From positions 5,081,001-5,145,000 of the forward strand of contig NZ_CP051428.1 of the NCBI RefSeq assembly GCF_012676905.1: a stretch of 64,000 bases of DNA. The letters run 5' to 3'. Both the position numbers and the translations under genes were made by a program. Below, piece by piece: positions 36,067 to 43,969 of this stretch. Below the pieces are notes generated by a model, which made no database searches, had not been told where the DNA came from, and saw nothing but the letters and a program-made list of their open reading frames with translations. How positions within the stretch are numbered: the first letter of the stretch is position 1; each line of letters opens with the position of its first letter. The stretch is from Paenibacillus albicereus (GTDB lineage Bacteria; Bacillota; Bacilli; Paenibacillales; Paenibacillaceae).

Positions 36067-38517
36067 TTAAATAAACCGGACGAGCTTCAGCATCCTCTCC
36101 AGCATGACGGCCGTTTCCGCACGCGTGGACGGGCTGGCCGGACGGAACTCGCCGCCGTTCCCGACGATGATTCCCGCCTCGGCGGCCTTGACCGCCGAGG
36201 CCTGCGCCCAGTCCGCGATCTCGCCTTCATCGGCGAAAACCGCTTTGCGGGCTGACGCATCCGGTCCCTCTCCCGTGTAAGCCATCGCCGCGACGACCAT
36301 CGTCACGAGCTCCTGGCGCGTCACGGATCGGCCGGGACGGAACGATCCGTCCTCGTATCCGGTGATGAGCCCTGTCCGATAGGCCGTGCTCACCGCCTGC
36401 TCGTACCAGCCGCCGGCCGTATCCAAAAACGGACGGCCCGTTTGGGCGTCGGCAAGGCCGAGCGACCGCACGAGCAGCGCCGCGACTTCCGCCCGCGTAA
36501 TCGGCGCATCCGGCGCGAACACGCCTGGGCCGCGGCCTTCGAAGATCAGCTTGGAAGCAAGCCGCTCCATCGACGCCTGGCCCCAGTGGCCCTGCGTGTC
36601 GCGGAAGGAGGCCGGGCGGTCGATGACCGCGAAGACTCCGCCACCCTGACGGATCATGACCGCGGTCCAACGGCCGTCCTGCTGCTCGAACCGCGTCGGC
36701 ACGAAAGCGAGCCGGTTCGACGCCGCGTCCCAAACGACCCCCGTGGCCGTGGTCGGAACAGCGCCTGCCGACAGCGGGACCGTATAGGTCGCGTAGCGGT
36801 TGAACACGCTTAGGAACGCGCTCCTGCCGTTGCCGCCCGTGACTTGAATGTCGATCGATGCCGCCTGGGAAAGCTTCCGCGCCCCCGCTCGGTCCGCCGC
36901 CTGCTCGACCGCCGCTTCAACGGCTTCATCCGGAGTGCGCGCCTTGAAATGAAAGTGGACGGCCTCCTCTCCTACGCCGAACTTCTCGCCATACGGCTTG
37001 GCCGAAAGCTCGGCAATCGGAACCGACAGCGCGGCTCCGCCGGCTTGACGGAGGAGCAGCGCCGCCTGCGGGTTCAGCCGCGCGATCTCCCGCAGCACGG
37101 CTCCGGACAGCCGGATCTCTCCGCCGGCTGACGGAAAGTCGAGCAGCACGACGCCTTGCCGGATCGCCTCGAGCGAGATTGCCGCTGATTCGGCCGTTCC
37201 GTTGGCCGATACGATGTCGGCCCGCAGCGCCGCATCCGGCTCCGCCGGCGGAGCCGATGGTCCCGGCACGGAAGGCAGGGGCGGAAGCACGACCGGAGGC
37301 GCGCTCGGCTCCGGCTGGCCCGGCGTGGCGGTCGGCTCCGGCGTGACCGGCCGCTCCGGCTCGGCGACGACTATTTCGACGCTCGCCGCCGAGCCTTCGT
37401 ACTCCGCCGTCAGGATGGTCCGCCCAGGCTTCAGCCCTCGCACGGCACCCTTTTCATCCACCGCGGCGATCGAGCCGTCCTCCATCCGATACGAGGCCAG
37501 CGCCGTCGCGCGGGTGGCCGACCGGTCGCTCCAGACCGCGCTTACCTCCACCTGCTGTTGCCCGCCGACTTCCATCGCATAAGAGGATCGGCCGAACTGA
37601 AGCGATACGAGCTCGAGCGGGGAAGCCTGGTGCGAAAAGGCGACATACACGCTCGACGCCACCGTCGCGCCATTCAAGGAGACGGTGACCTCCGCTCCGC
37701 CTTCCGTGCTCGGCGCCGTCAATTCCGCCTCATAGGCGCCGTAGCTCTCGTAGGCGAACGAGAGCGACACCGGCAGCGGCTCTTCGTTCGGCGTTCCCTC
37801 CGGAATCGCGCCACTCTCCCAATCCTGGCTCAGCTCAAGAGGCGCGTCAGCGGCGCTCGTCAGGCTGCCGATCCGTCCGAATGCCGCAGAGACGAGGTTG
37901 GCCGCATAACGGCCATAGGCGACGTGCGTCACGGTGCCAAGCTCGCCGCCCGTAGCGGACAAGCGCACCGATTCTGCCGGATCGGCGATGTCGTTGCCGT
38001 ATCGGTCCTTGAGCCGCAGCGTCAGCAGCGTGCGGCTGCGTCCGTCGGCCGGCAGGCTCGTACGGCTGGCCGTCAGCACCGAGCGCTCAGGCGAAGGCGG
38101 TCCCGGCTTGAAGTGTACCCTCGCCAGATCCGTCACCGTCGCTCCTGCCGCCTCGGCGCTTATGTAGCTGATGCCGGCCGTCGTCGGCGCGGTCAGCTCC
38201 GCGATATAGGTGCCGTCCCCTTGGGCCGTCGGCGGCCCTGCCCATGTGCCGAGCGTAGCCTGCAGCCGGATCCGGTCAGGCGGCAGCTCGACGGCGTCGC
38301 CGCTGCCGTCCCTCAGCACGAGAGTTACCGTCGCGCGGCTCGTTCCGTCTGCGGGCAGGCCCGCCTCATCCGCATGAAGCGTTCCTTGAAGGCCGGCACC
38401 GGATGACGCATTGGCCTGCCAGGAAGGCTGAAGCAGGCTGACGATGAGCAGCAGCGCCATCAGATTTCCCATGCGCCTGCGGCGCACTCCGCCCTGCCGG
38501 CATGGCTGTATGTCCAT
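36067..38517 (-). CDS. Cell-surface protein with Ig-like domains and three SLH repeats
   Basis: 816 residues. Signal peptide with a long basic N-region (about 1-37). Two invasin-type Ig domains (about 42-140 and 145-300) show LPADGTSRATVTLVLRDGSG and LPADGRSRTLLTLRLKDRYG; a BIG2-type domain (about 300-385) has EVGGQQQVEVSAVW and GRTILTAEYEGS; a Pro-rich linker follows. C-terminal SLH repeats (about 630-816) are FRDTQGHWGQASMERLASKL, LDTAGGWYEQAVSTAYRTGL and ADEGEIADWAQASAVKAAEA, which bind wall polysaccharide. GGGGGAGAAAG precedes the start. It lies 30 bases before the collagen-like gene in the same direction, so the two may be coexpressed. Confidence 0.9.
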   Translation of the reverse strand: MDIQPCRQGGVRRRRMGNLMALLLIVSLLQPSWQANASSGAGLQGTLHADEAGLPADGTSRATVTLVLRDGSGDAVELPPDRIRLQATLGTWAGPPTAQGDGTYIAELTAPTTAGISYISAEAAGATVTDLARVHFKPGPPSPERSVLTASRTSLPADGRSRTLLTLRLKDRYGNDIADPAESVRLSATGGELGTVTHVAYGRYAANLVSAAFGRIGSLTSAADAPLELSQDWESGAIPEGTPNEEPLPVSLSFAYESYGAYEAELTAPSTEGGAEVTVSLNGATVASSVYVAFSHQASPLELVSLQFGRSSYAMEVGGQQQVEVSAVWSDRSATRATALASYRMEDGSIAAVDEKGAVRGLKPGRTILTAEYEGSAASVEIVVAEPERPVTPEPTATPGQPEPSAPPVVLPPLPSVPGPSAPPAEPDAALRADIVSANGTAESAAISLEAIRQGVVLLDFPSAGGEIRLSGAVLREIARLNPQAALLLRQAGGAALSVPIAELSAKPYGEKFGVGEEAVHFHFKARTPDEAVEAAVEQAADRAGARKLSQAASIDIQVTGGNGRSAFLSVFNRYATYTVPLSAGAVPTTATGVVWDAASNRLAFVPTRFEQQDGRWTAVMIRQGGGVFAVIDRPASFRDTQGHWGQASMERLASKLIFEGRGPGVFAPDAPITRAEVAALLVRSLGLADAQTGRPFLDTAGGWYEQAVSTAYRTGLITGYEDGSFRPGRSVTRQELVTMVVAAMAYTGEGPDASARKAVFADEGEIADWAQASAVKAAEAGIIVGNGGEFRPASPSTRAETAVMLERMLKLVRFI

Positions 38518-38716
38518 ACTCTTTCTCCCCCTTCTATTTCGCTATAAAGCGCTGAAAGGTTCATCGGCAAACCGCATGGCAGTTGTGAGAGAAAACCGCG
38601 CAGCCGCGCCGAGTTTCGGCCAGCTTCACGTTCTTTCATTGAAAAGCCTTTTGACACGGGTCTATCGATGAGGTGCCGCGCCATTCGTCTCGCTCCGCGC
38701 TCCATAACTTATTATA
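38518..38716 (-). promoter_or_regulatory. Long structured leader of the SLH gene, riboswitch candidate
   Basis: A perfect -10 TATAAT on the minus strand (38716-38711) puts the transcript start about 185 bases before the ATG. Within the leader a compact region on the minus strand (about 38680-38595) contains CTTTTCAATGAAAG (hairpin), then GAACGTGAAGC, then GCCGAAACTCGGC (hairpin) and GCGGCTGCGCGG. GAACGTGAAGC recalls the GGACGCAAAGC segment of c-di-GMP-I aptamers but with three differences, so the class is not assigned. Confidence 0.35.
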
Positions 38717-38743
38717 CAGGTAAGATTAATATGGATTATGGAG
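38700..38743. promoter_or_regulatory. Inverted repeat bracketing the divergent promoter
   Basis: CTCCATAA (38700-38707) and TTATGGAG (38736-38743) are a perfect inverted pair separated by 28 bases. They enclose the TATAAT of the SLH gene. A possible operator or cruciform. Confidence 0.4.
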
Positions 38744-38790
38744 TGCAGCTATGCTAAGCTAGCCCTACCACCTTGACCGACTGGAAAACC

Positions 38791-38841
38791 AGAGGCAAGC
38801 GGAACGAGCCCTTCCGGGGCTCGGCCTGCTTGCCTCTTTTT
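38791..38841 (+). terminator. Terminator inside the leader of the 38873 gene
   Basis: AGAGGCAAGC / GCTTGCCTCT with inner GAGCCC / GGGCTC and a five-T tail. It ends 31 bases before a start codon, and no gene on this strand lies upstream for 4 kb. It therefore ends either a small RNA or a conditional leader transcript. Confidence 0.8.
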
Positions 38842-38872
38842 CGCTTCCTACTAGCCGAGAAATGGGGAATGA

Positions 38873-40249
38873 ATGATGTCGAACCACTTGAACCGCCTAG
38901 CAAGCAAGCCCAAGGGGCCGAAGCCGCTGCGCAGGCTCGGCCTCGGGCTGCTGGCCGCCGCTCTGCTGGCCGCCGCCGCTCCTCCTGCCCGAGCGGACGC
39001 GTCCGCGCTCGCCACCGAGGACCAGAAGAAGCTGGATGAACGAAGCATCCGCATCAACCGCTTCCATACTTTCCCGCTGCTGAAGGCTCAGGCCAAAGCC
39101 GCCTACAAGCTCGCCTACGGCGGCACGCCGAGCGCCGAGGCGGACAGCCGCCTGGACGGCGCCATCGACGAGCTGGCGTTCAGCGCCATCCAGAAAGCCG
39201 TCAACAACGATCCCTTTTATCCCAAGGTGTACTGGCTCAATGCGCCGCCTCGCGATTGGTTCGGGCTCAAGGTGCCGGGAGGCCGCTATTCGTACGACAA
39301 TCCCGACAACATCTACCGCACGATCCCGATCGACGGGTCGTCCAAGTACGTCCTGCGGGGCAAGCGGACCGGACCGGGACCGACGGACGTCACCTTCTCC
39401 CTCATCCGCAACCCCAACTCCCAGCAGACCGTGTCGATCCTGTCCGGCAAGGATCTGGTCGTCGGCGCGGACGGCAGCTACGCCATCACGATCGACCGCG
39501 ATCCTGCAGGCGGGCGTGTGAACCATATTCAGTCCAGCGGGGAAGCGGTGCAGCTGTTCGTCCGCAACAACCTCGGCGACTGGAACGCGGAAACGCCGGA
39601 TGCACTGACCATCGAGCGGCTGCCGGACGGAAACACGCCGCAGCCCAAGAGCGACCTCGTCATCGCGGCCGAGGCTTGGACCAACCTGCAGGAGTCCATC
39701 GTCGCCTACGGCGTCGGCGCTCTCGGCATCAAGACGCATACGAATCCGGTCAACACGCTCTCCAGCCCGTCCCTGTCATCCACGCTCGGCACGCTGGTCA
39801 CGCAAGCCAGCTCCTTCGGCCACTTCAAGCTCGCCGATGACGAAGCGCTGGTCGCCACCGTGCAGACCGGCGGCGCGGGCTACTTCGTCTTTCCGGTCAC
39901 CGATCCGTGGATGGTCACGGTCGATCCGATCCGCCGCCAGTCCAGCCTCAACAACCGCCAAGCCGCTCCCAACGCCGACGGCAGCTATACGTTCGTCGTG
40001 TCGGTCCAGGACCCCGGCGTCGCCAACTGGATCGATCCGGCCGGACTGCATGAGGGAACGATCATGCTCAGGTGGCAGGACCTTCCGCTGGCCGCGTCGG
40101 CGGCAGGCGGACCGTCGGTGAAGACGCAGGTCGTCCAGCTGTCGGGTCTCGGCGCCGCGCTGCCGGCCGGCACGCGCTACGTCACCGCCGAGCAGCGCCG
40201 CCGGCAGCTGGACGATCGCACGGCCGGCTATGCGCTTCGCCTGCGCTGA
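38873..40249 (+). CDS. Secreted DUF1214-like protein
   Basis: 458 residues. Signal peptide of about 42 residues (GLGLLAAALLAAAAPPARA). The mature part starts with a helical stretch, then beta-rich sequence with YSYDNPDNIYRTIPIDGSSK and, near the end, VANWIDPAGLHEGTIMLRW, which resembles DUF1214 proteins of actinobacteria and proteobacteria (WLDTAGHREG type). Function is unknown. ATG 38873 or 38876 is possible; GGGGAATGA is just upstream. It is preceded by a leader with a terminator and followed by a strong terminator, so it is a one-gene unit. Confidence 0.72.
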   Translation: MMSNHLNRLASKPKGPKPLRRLGLGLLAAALLAAAAPPARADASALATEDQKKLDERSIRINRFHTFPLLKAQAKAAYKLAYGGTPSAEADSRLDGAIDELAFSAIQKAVNNDPFYPKVYWLNAPPRDWFGLKVPGGRYSYDNPDNIYRTIPIDGSSKYVLRGKRTGPGPTDVTFSLIRNPNSQQTVSILSGKDLVVGADGSYAITIDRDPAGGRVNHIQSSGEAVQLFVRNNLGDWNAETPDALTIERLPDGNTPQPKSDLVIAAEAWTNLQESIVAYGVGALGIKTHTNPVNTLSSPSLSSTLGTLVTQASSFGHFKLADDEALVATVQTGGAGYFVFPVTDPWMVTVDPIRRQSSLNNRQAAPNADGSYTFVVSVQDPGVANWIDPAGLHEGTIMLRWQDLPLAASAAGGPSVKTQVVQLSGLGAALPAGTRYVTAEQRRRQLDDRTAGYALRLR

Positions 40250-40270
40250 CCATTTCCGCAGCAGCGCAGC

Positions 40271-40307
40271 AAAAAGAGGAAGGCGCCCCCACAGGGGCGC
40301 CTTCCTC
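40271..40307. terminator. Convergent bidirectional terminator
   Basis: A perfect 14-bp stem, GAGGAAGGCGCCCC (40276-40289) / GGGGCGCCTTCCTC (40294-40307). On the minus strand it ends in five T, suiting the GIY-YIG gene. Confidence 0.9.
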
Positions 40308-40315
40308 TTCGCTCG

Positions 40316-40672
40316 TTATTTATAGAATACCTTCTCGATGTTGTACTTGGCCTTGAGCTGGTTGATGATGTACGTCTCGTAAATTTCGCGGTCCACGGGC
40401 TCACCGATCAGGCACACCTCGATCTTGGCGACCTCGCTCCGATGGTTCTTCATGACGGACGACGCATCCTCGAAATGCTTCTTGATGCGGGGCCGCAGCT
40501 TCCGCGCCTTGCCGACGAACAGCAGCTCATCCTTGTCGTTGTAGAACAGGAAGATTCCGCCTTCTTCCCTCGTAATCCGATGGAAGTCCGTGAACCCGTA
40601 CGTATGGCTGGACTGGGGGTCTTTCTCCTTGTATAACGTCACGTCTGGCTTGGGAATGGTGATTTGAATCAA
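40316..40672 (-). CDS. Small GIY-YIG domain protein (UvrC N-domain-like)
   Basis: 118 residues. The GIY-YIG core reads GGIFLFYNDKDELLFVGKA, with the usual Tyr replaced by Phe in both half-motifs, then LRPRIKKHFED with the conserved Arg, and REIYETYIINQLKAKYN with the candidate Glu. Similar short proteins are widespread in Paenibacillus and are annotated as excision-repair-type nucleases without direct proof. It is not related to the larger GIY-YIG gene at 9304 beyond the fold. GAAGGAGA precedes the ATG. Confidence 0.82.
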   Translation of the reverse strand: MIQITIPKPDVTLYKEKDPQSSHTYGFTDFHRITREEGGIFLFYNDKDELLFVGKARKLRPRIKKHFEDASSVMKNHRSEVAKIEVCLIGEPVDREIYETYIINQLKAKYNIEKVFYK

Positions 40673-40735
40673 GCGCGTTCTCTCCTTCTTTGCTGGACCT
40701 GCTTGCTTGCCCTTCTCTCAGTATACCCGCTTCTG

Positions 40736-40918
40736 CCTCTTATGTCCCGCTTCGGCATCGTTCATGGAGTTGAGCTGCCGACCATCTCGTCGCCCGGAGA
40801 GATGGTCACGGTTCCGCAGGGCGTCCTGCACCGGACCTGGTCCAAGGAGAGAACGGTCAATCTATGCGTGGAGAAGACGGCTACCGTTACGAGCGGCTCG
40901 GATACGCAGCAGGAGTAG
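40736..40918 (+). pseudogene. C-terminal remnant of a cupin gene
   Basis: The frame ending at 40918 reads SSPGEMVTVPQGVLHRT then ERTVNLCVEKTATVTSG, the last two strands of a small cupin of the usual form GEmfvVPkGveH...vllvE. The first half, with the metal-binding His pair, is missing and the upstream residues are hydrophobic nonsense. A 10-bp hairpin without a T run (40918-40941) follows the stop. Confidence 0.6.
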
Positions 40919-41002
40919 GGCCATCCTCTGAAGGATGGCCCCATGCCTGTACCGAACCTCTTTATCGATCGAACGCTTATCGCAGCTGAATGACGCCGCC
41001 CG

Positions 41003-41375
41003 CTACAGTCCGCTGTTGCCGCTCACCCGGACCAACGATTCCGGCTCCCCTTGCAGCCGGTACGTCTCGACCACGCCGCCGGCGGACAGGAAGCGGAACA
41101 CGCCGAGGCCGTCGTCATACTGCAGCGCATCGTTGGGCCCTGCCTGCAGCGCATCTCTTATGCTTGTCCAGAGGAGCCGTCCGTCCTGCTCCTTGAAGAC
41201 GTAGATTTGGTTTTGCTTGCGCGTAGCGACGATCGCTTCTTCCTTGCCGTCACCGTCCCAATCGCGTTCATAGGACGAGGCGTCAAGCTGCATAAAAGAG
41301 GCGACTTGCCCGTGCTCGATCCTGCGCAGCATCGAGGCGTCTTTCTTGGGCAAATCCGTGATAATGAGCGTTGAG
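41003..41375 (-). pseudogene. 5'-truncated FG-GAP/VCBS-like protein fragment
   Basis: About 120 C-terminal residues: YERDWDGDGKEEAIVATRKQ, QIYVFKEQDGRLLW and FLSAGGVVETYRLQ, as in FG-GAP or VCBS beta-propeller proteins. No signal peptide and no convincing start; an ATG at 41332 lacks a good ribosome binding site and homologous-looking residues extend upstream of it. It sits directly after the cut end of selO, so a deletion or rearrangement removed its 5' part. Confidence 0.5.
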
Positions 41376-41442
41376 CAGCAGGGATCCCTATGGAATCCCC
41401 TTCTGAAGTTCAGCATGACGCGCCTGTTCGGCCAGGAGGCGC

Positions 41443-42090
41443 TCAAGATCGAACAGACGGTCTGTCGGCGAGCTGCCGCAGCTCGTCCTCCGAGCCCCAT
41501 TGGGCGGCGAACTGGAACGTGCCGACGCGCAGATGGCTTGCCGCGACGCGCGTCAGGATCGCGCCGGTCTCCAGCGACTCGCGCACGATCCGCTCGCCGG
41601 TCGTCACGACGGCGAGGCTGCGCGTCGTCGGGATGCCGAGGCCGTGCATCGCCTCGCTGATGATGTACTCGCGCAGCATCGGACCGAGCGCGGCCCGTCC
41701 ATCGCCCCCGCGCGAATACGGCGTGCGCCCGGAGCCCTTGAGCTGGATGTCGCGCAGCTGGCCGCCTGGCGTCCGCTGCTCGCCGAGCAGGACCGCGCGC
41801 CCGTCGCCGAGCCGGTTGAAATACCCGAACTGATGTCCCGCATAAGCCTGGGCCAGCGGATCGGCGCCCTCAGGCAGCCGGTTGCCGGCGAACGCCTCCG
41901 CTCCGTCCGCGCCCGCCAGCGCTTCCGAATCCAGCCCCAGCTCCGCCGCCAGCGGCCGGTTCAGCACGGCCAGCATGGGCGCGCGGACCGGGATCGGGTT
42001 CTGGCGGGTGAACAGCGTCTCAGGCAGCCGGGCATAACTGCTCTCCAGCTTCCAGCCTGACGATGCGGCGCTTGCCTTCGTTTCGCTCAT
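41443..42090 (-). pseudogene. selO: selO (protein adenylyltransferase), truncated to its N-terminal 40%
   Basis: Starts normally at 42090 (AGGAGG upstream) with [18 protein letters not shown], then [33 protein letters not shown] and [20 protein letters not shown], the nucleotide-binding start of the SelO pseudokinase. After DELRQLAD the homology stops and six foreign residues lead to a stop. SelO is normally about 480 residues; here about 209 remain and the catalytic Asp region is lost, so it is inactive. Just past the break, another frame reads [19 protein letters not shown], a scrap of a different protein. Confidence 0.8.
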
Positions 42091-42315
42091 AGGTTCGATG
42101 GACCTCCTTGGCCTAGCCAACGTTTCCTTCAGTATACCCCTTGCCGGACGGCTCGAGCGAATCCCGTTTTCCGGCGTGTCCCTCGGGACCGCCATGCCGC
42201 CAGCCGAGTTCATCCGGAAGGTTGTTCCACATCGCGCATATTTGCCCCGTTTTAGCGGAATTTTAAGCCGGATGCCTTCTTTTCGTAACGAAATGCACGC
42301 GGATCCTGTCTGAAA

Positions 42316-42344
42316 TTGCAGGTTCAAAGCTCTTCATTTATGTT
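42316..42344 (+). promoter_or_regulatory. Candidate promoter of fba
   Basis: TTGCAG (42316-42321), a 17-base spacer and TATGTT (42339-42344), about 100 bases before the fba start in an AT-richer stretch. The rest of 42091-42447 holds no gene. Confidence 0.4.
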
Positions 42345-42447
42345 AAAATAACGAAAGACAAGCACGGGCCGAGGCCCTACTTTGCCATTCTCATGCCCGC
42401 ATGAGGAGAAACCAGCTGCAGAAACCAGACATTTAGGAGGAGTTACA

Positions 42448-43305
42448 ATGGCACTCGTTTCCATGAAGGACATGCTCAACAAAGCGCTCGAGGAGCACTA
42501 CGCGGTCGGCCAGTTCAACATCAACAACCTGGAGTGGACGCAAGCGATCCTCGCGGCTGCCGAAGAAGAGAAGTCCCCGGTCATCCTGGGCGTCTCCGAA
42601 GGCGCTGCCCGCTACATGGGCGGCTTCAAGGTCGTGACGAACATCGTCTCCGCGCTGATCGAAGAGATGAAGATCACCGTACCGGTCGCGATCCACCTCG
42701 ACCACGGCTCCAGCTTCGAGAAGTGCAAGGCCGCCATCGACGCGGGCTTCACGTCCGTCATGATCGACGCTTCGCATCATCCGTTCGAAGAGAACGTGGC
42801 GACGACCAAGCAAGTGGTCGAGTACGCGCATAGCAAAGGCGTGTCCGTCGAAGCCGAGCTCGGCACCGTCGGCGGCCAAGAAGACGATGTCATCGCAGAC
42901 GGCGTCATCTACGCCGATCCGAAGGAATGCTTCGAGCTCGTGCAGCGCACCGGCATCGACTGCCTGGCTCCGGCCCTCGGCTCCGTGCACGGCCCGTACA
43001 AAGGCGAGCCGAACCTCGGCTTCAAAGAGATGGAAGAAATCTGCCAGATGATCAAGCTGCCGCTCGTCCTGCACGGCGGCACGGGCATCCCGACCGACCA
43101 CATCAAGCGCTCCATCGGCCTCGGCACGGCGAAGATCAACGTCAACACCGAGAACCAGATCGAGTTCACCAAAAAAGTCCGCGAAATCGTGACGAAGGAC
43201 CTCGAAGTGTACGATCCGCGCAAATTCCTCGCCCCAGGCCGCGACGCCATCAAAGCGACGGTTCAAGGCAAGATGCGCGAGTTCGGTTCTTCCGGCAAAG
43301 CGTAA
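42448..43305 (+). CDS. fbaA: Class II fructose-1,6-bisphosphate aldolase
   Basis: Cleaves fructose 1,6-bisphosphate to dihydroxyacetone phosphate and glyceraldehyde 3-phosphate in glycolysis. 285 residues, colinear with Bacillus subtilis FbaA. Visible: [16 protein letters not shown], the zinc-binding [40 protein letters not shown] and the phosphate loop [10 protein letters not shown], with [11 protein letters not shown] 42448 follows TTAGGAGGAG. Single gene with its own promoter and terminator. Confidence 0.96.
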   Translation: MALVSMKDMLNKALEEHYAVGQFNINNLEWTQAILAAAEEEKSPVILGVSEGAARYMGGFKVVTNIVSALIEEMKITVPVAIHLDHGSSFEKCKAAIDAGFTSVMIDASHHPFEENVATTKQVVEYAHSKGVSVEAELGTVGGQEDDVIADGVIYADPKECFELVQRTGIDCLAPALGSVHGPYKGEPNLGFKEMEEICQMIKLPLVLHGGTGIPTDHIKRSIGLGTAKINVNTENQIEFTKKVREIVTKDLEVYDPRKFLAPGRDAIKATVQGKMREFGSSGKA

Positions 43306-43326
43306 GGTTTTCAACGAAAACGAAAA

Positions 43327-43364
43327 AAAGCCCCTGCTTCCGCTCCAGCGGCGCAGGGGCTTTC
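43327..43364 (+). terminator. Terminator after fba
   Basis: AAAGCCCCTGC (43327-43337) / GCAGGGGCTTT (43353-43363). Confidence 0.82.
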
Positions 43365-43402
43365 TGCATGTCGGACCGCGCTTCGGAACGTGGCGGCGCG
43401 GA

Positions 43403-43633
43403 TCATGACTTGATCTTTTTGAAAATAAAGAAGCCCAAGCCGATGGCGAGCAAGACGGTCATCGCGCCTAGCAGATAAAGGAGAATCTCCATGTTCCGAT
43501 TCGCTTCTTCGAGCGAATAGGCTATGGAAGTGAGCGACATATCCATCATTTGCAGCTTTCCTGCTGTCGTCTGGTCCGCACTAGCAGACTTGGAGAGCTC
43601 TTCCACGACTCGCTGCATATCTTCCTCGTTCAT
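43403..43633 (-). CDS. Small C-tail membrane protein, unknown
   Basis: 76 residues. A charged helical N-terminal part (MNEEDMQRVVEELSKSASAD, then SYSLEEANRNM) is followed by one hydrophobic segment (about 52-72, LLYLLGAMTVLLAIGLGFF) and a basic end, FKKIKS. This suggests a tail-anchored cytosolic domain. GGGAGGTG precedes the ATG at 43633. I do not recognise the family. It converges on fba and is divergent from the giant repeat protein. Confidence 0.62.
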   Translation of the reverse strand: MNEEDMQRVVEELSKSASADQTTAGKLQMMDMSLTSIAYSLEEANRNMEILLYLLGAMTVLLAIGLGFFIFKKIKS

Positions 43634-43969
43634 GATCGTAGCACCTCCCAATTAAATCCATTTTAACAAATTCGTTCATGATAGAGAAATAGGCCCGTCC
43701 TCCTCTTTTACCCGCTTCTTTCTCTCCGTTTCTCCTCTATCCTAAGTAACACTTTGAGATACCAAGTAATACAATCGCCTTCCTCACCCCCGCAGCAGCT
43801 CTAACGAGCGGCAGGAGACGGGATACGCTCCGCTGCCTCAGCGGCAGCCGGGAAGAAGGTACGCAAGCATCCCATCGCCGACGACGCGGAAGCTCCTGTC
43901 CGGCATGCCGCTGCAGCAGGCCGCATAAGCTGAACGGATGGTTACCTTTTGCAAAGGCAGGTGGCGCCC
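43634..43969. other. Intergenic region upstream of the giant repeat protein
   Basis: No gene seen. Two near-identical 10-mers, AAGTAACAC and AAGTAATAC (43744 and 43765), lie 21 bases apart, about two helical turns, in the AT-richer half, followed by GC-rich imperfect hairpins. Confidence 0.4.

Noticed and set aside
40918-40941. Intrinsic terminator after the cupin remnant
   Set aside because: A 10-bp hairpin is present but neither strand has a T run after it.
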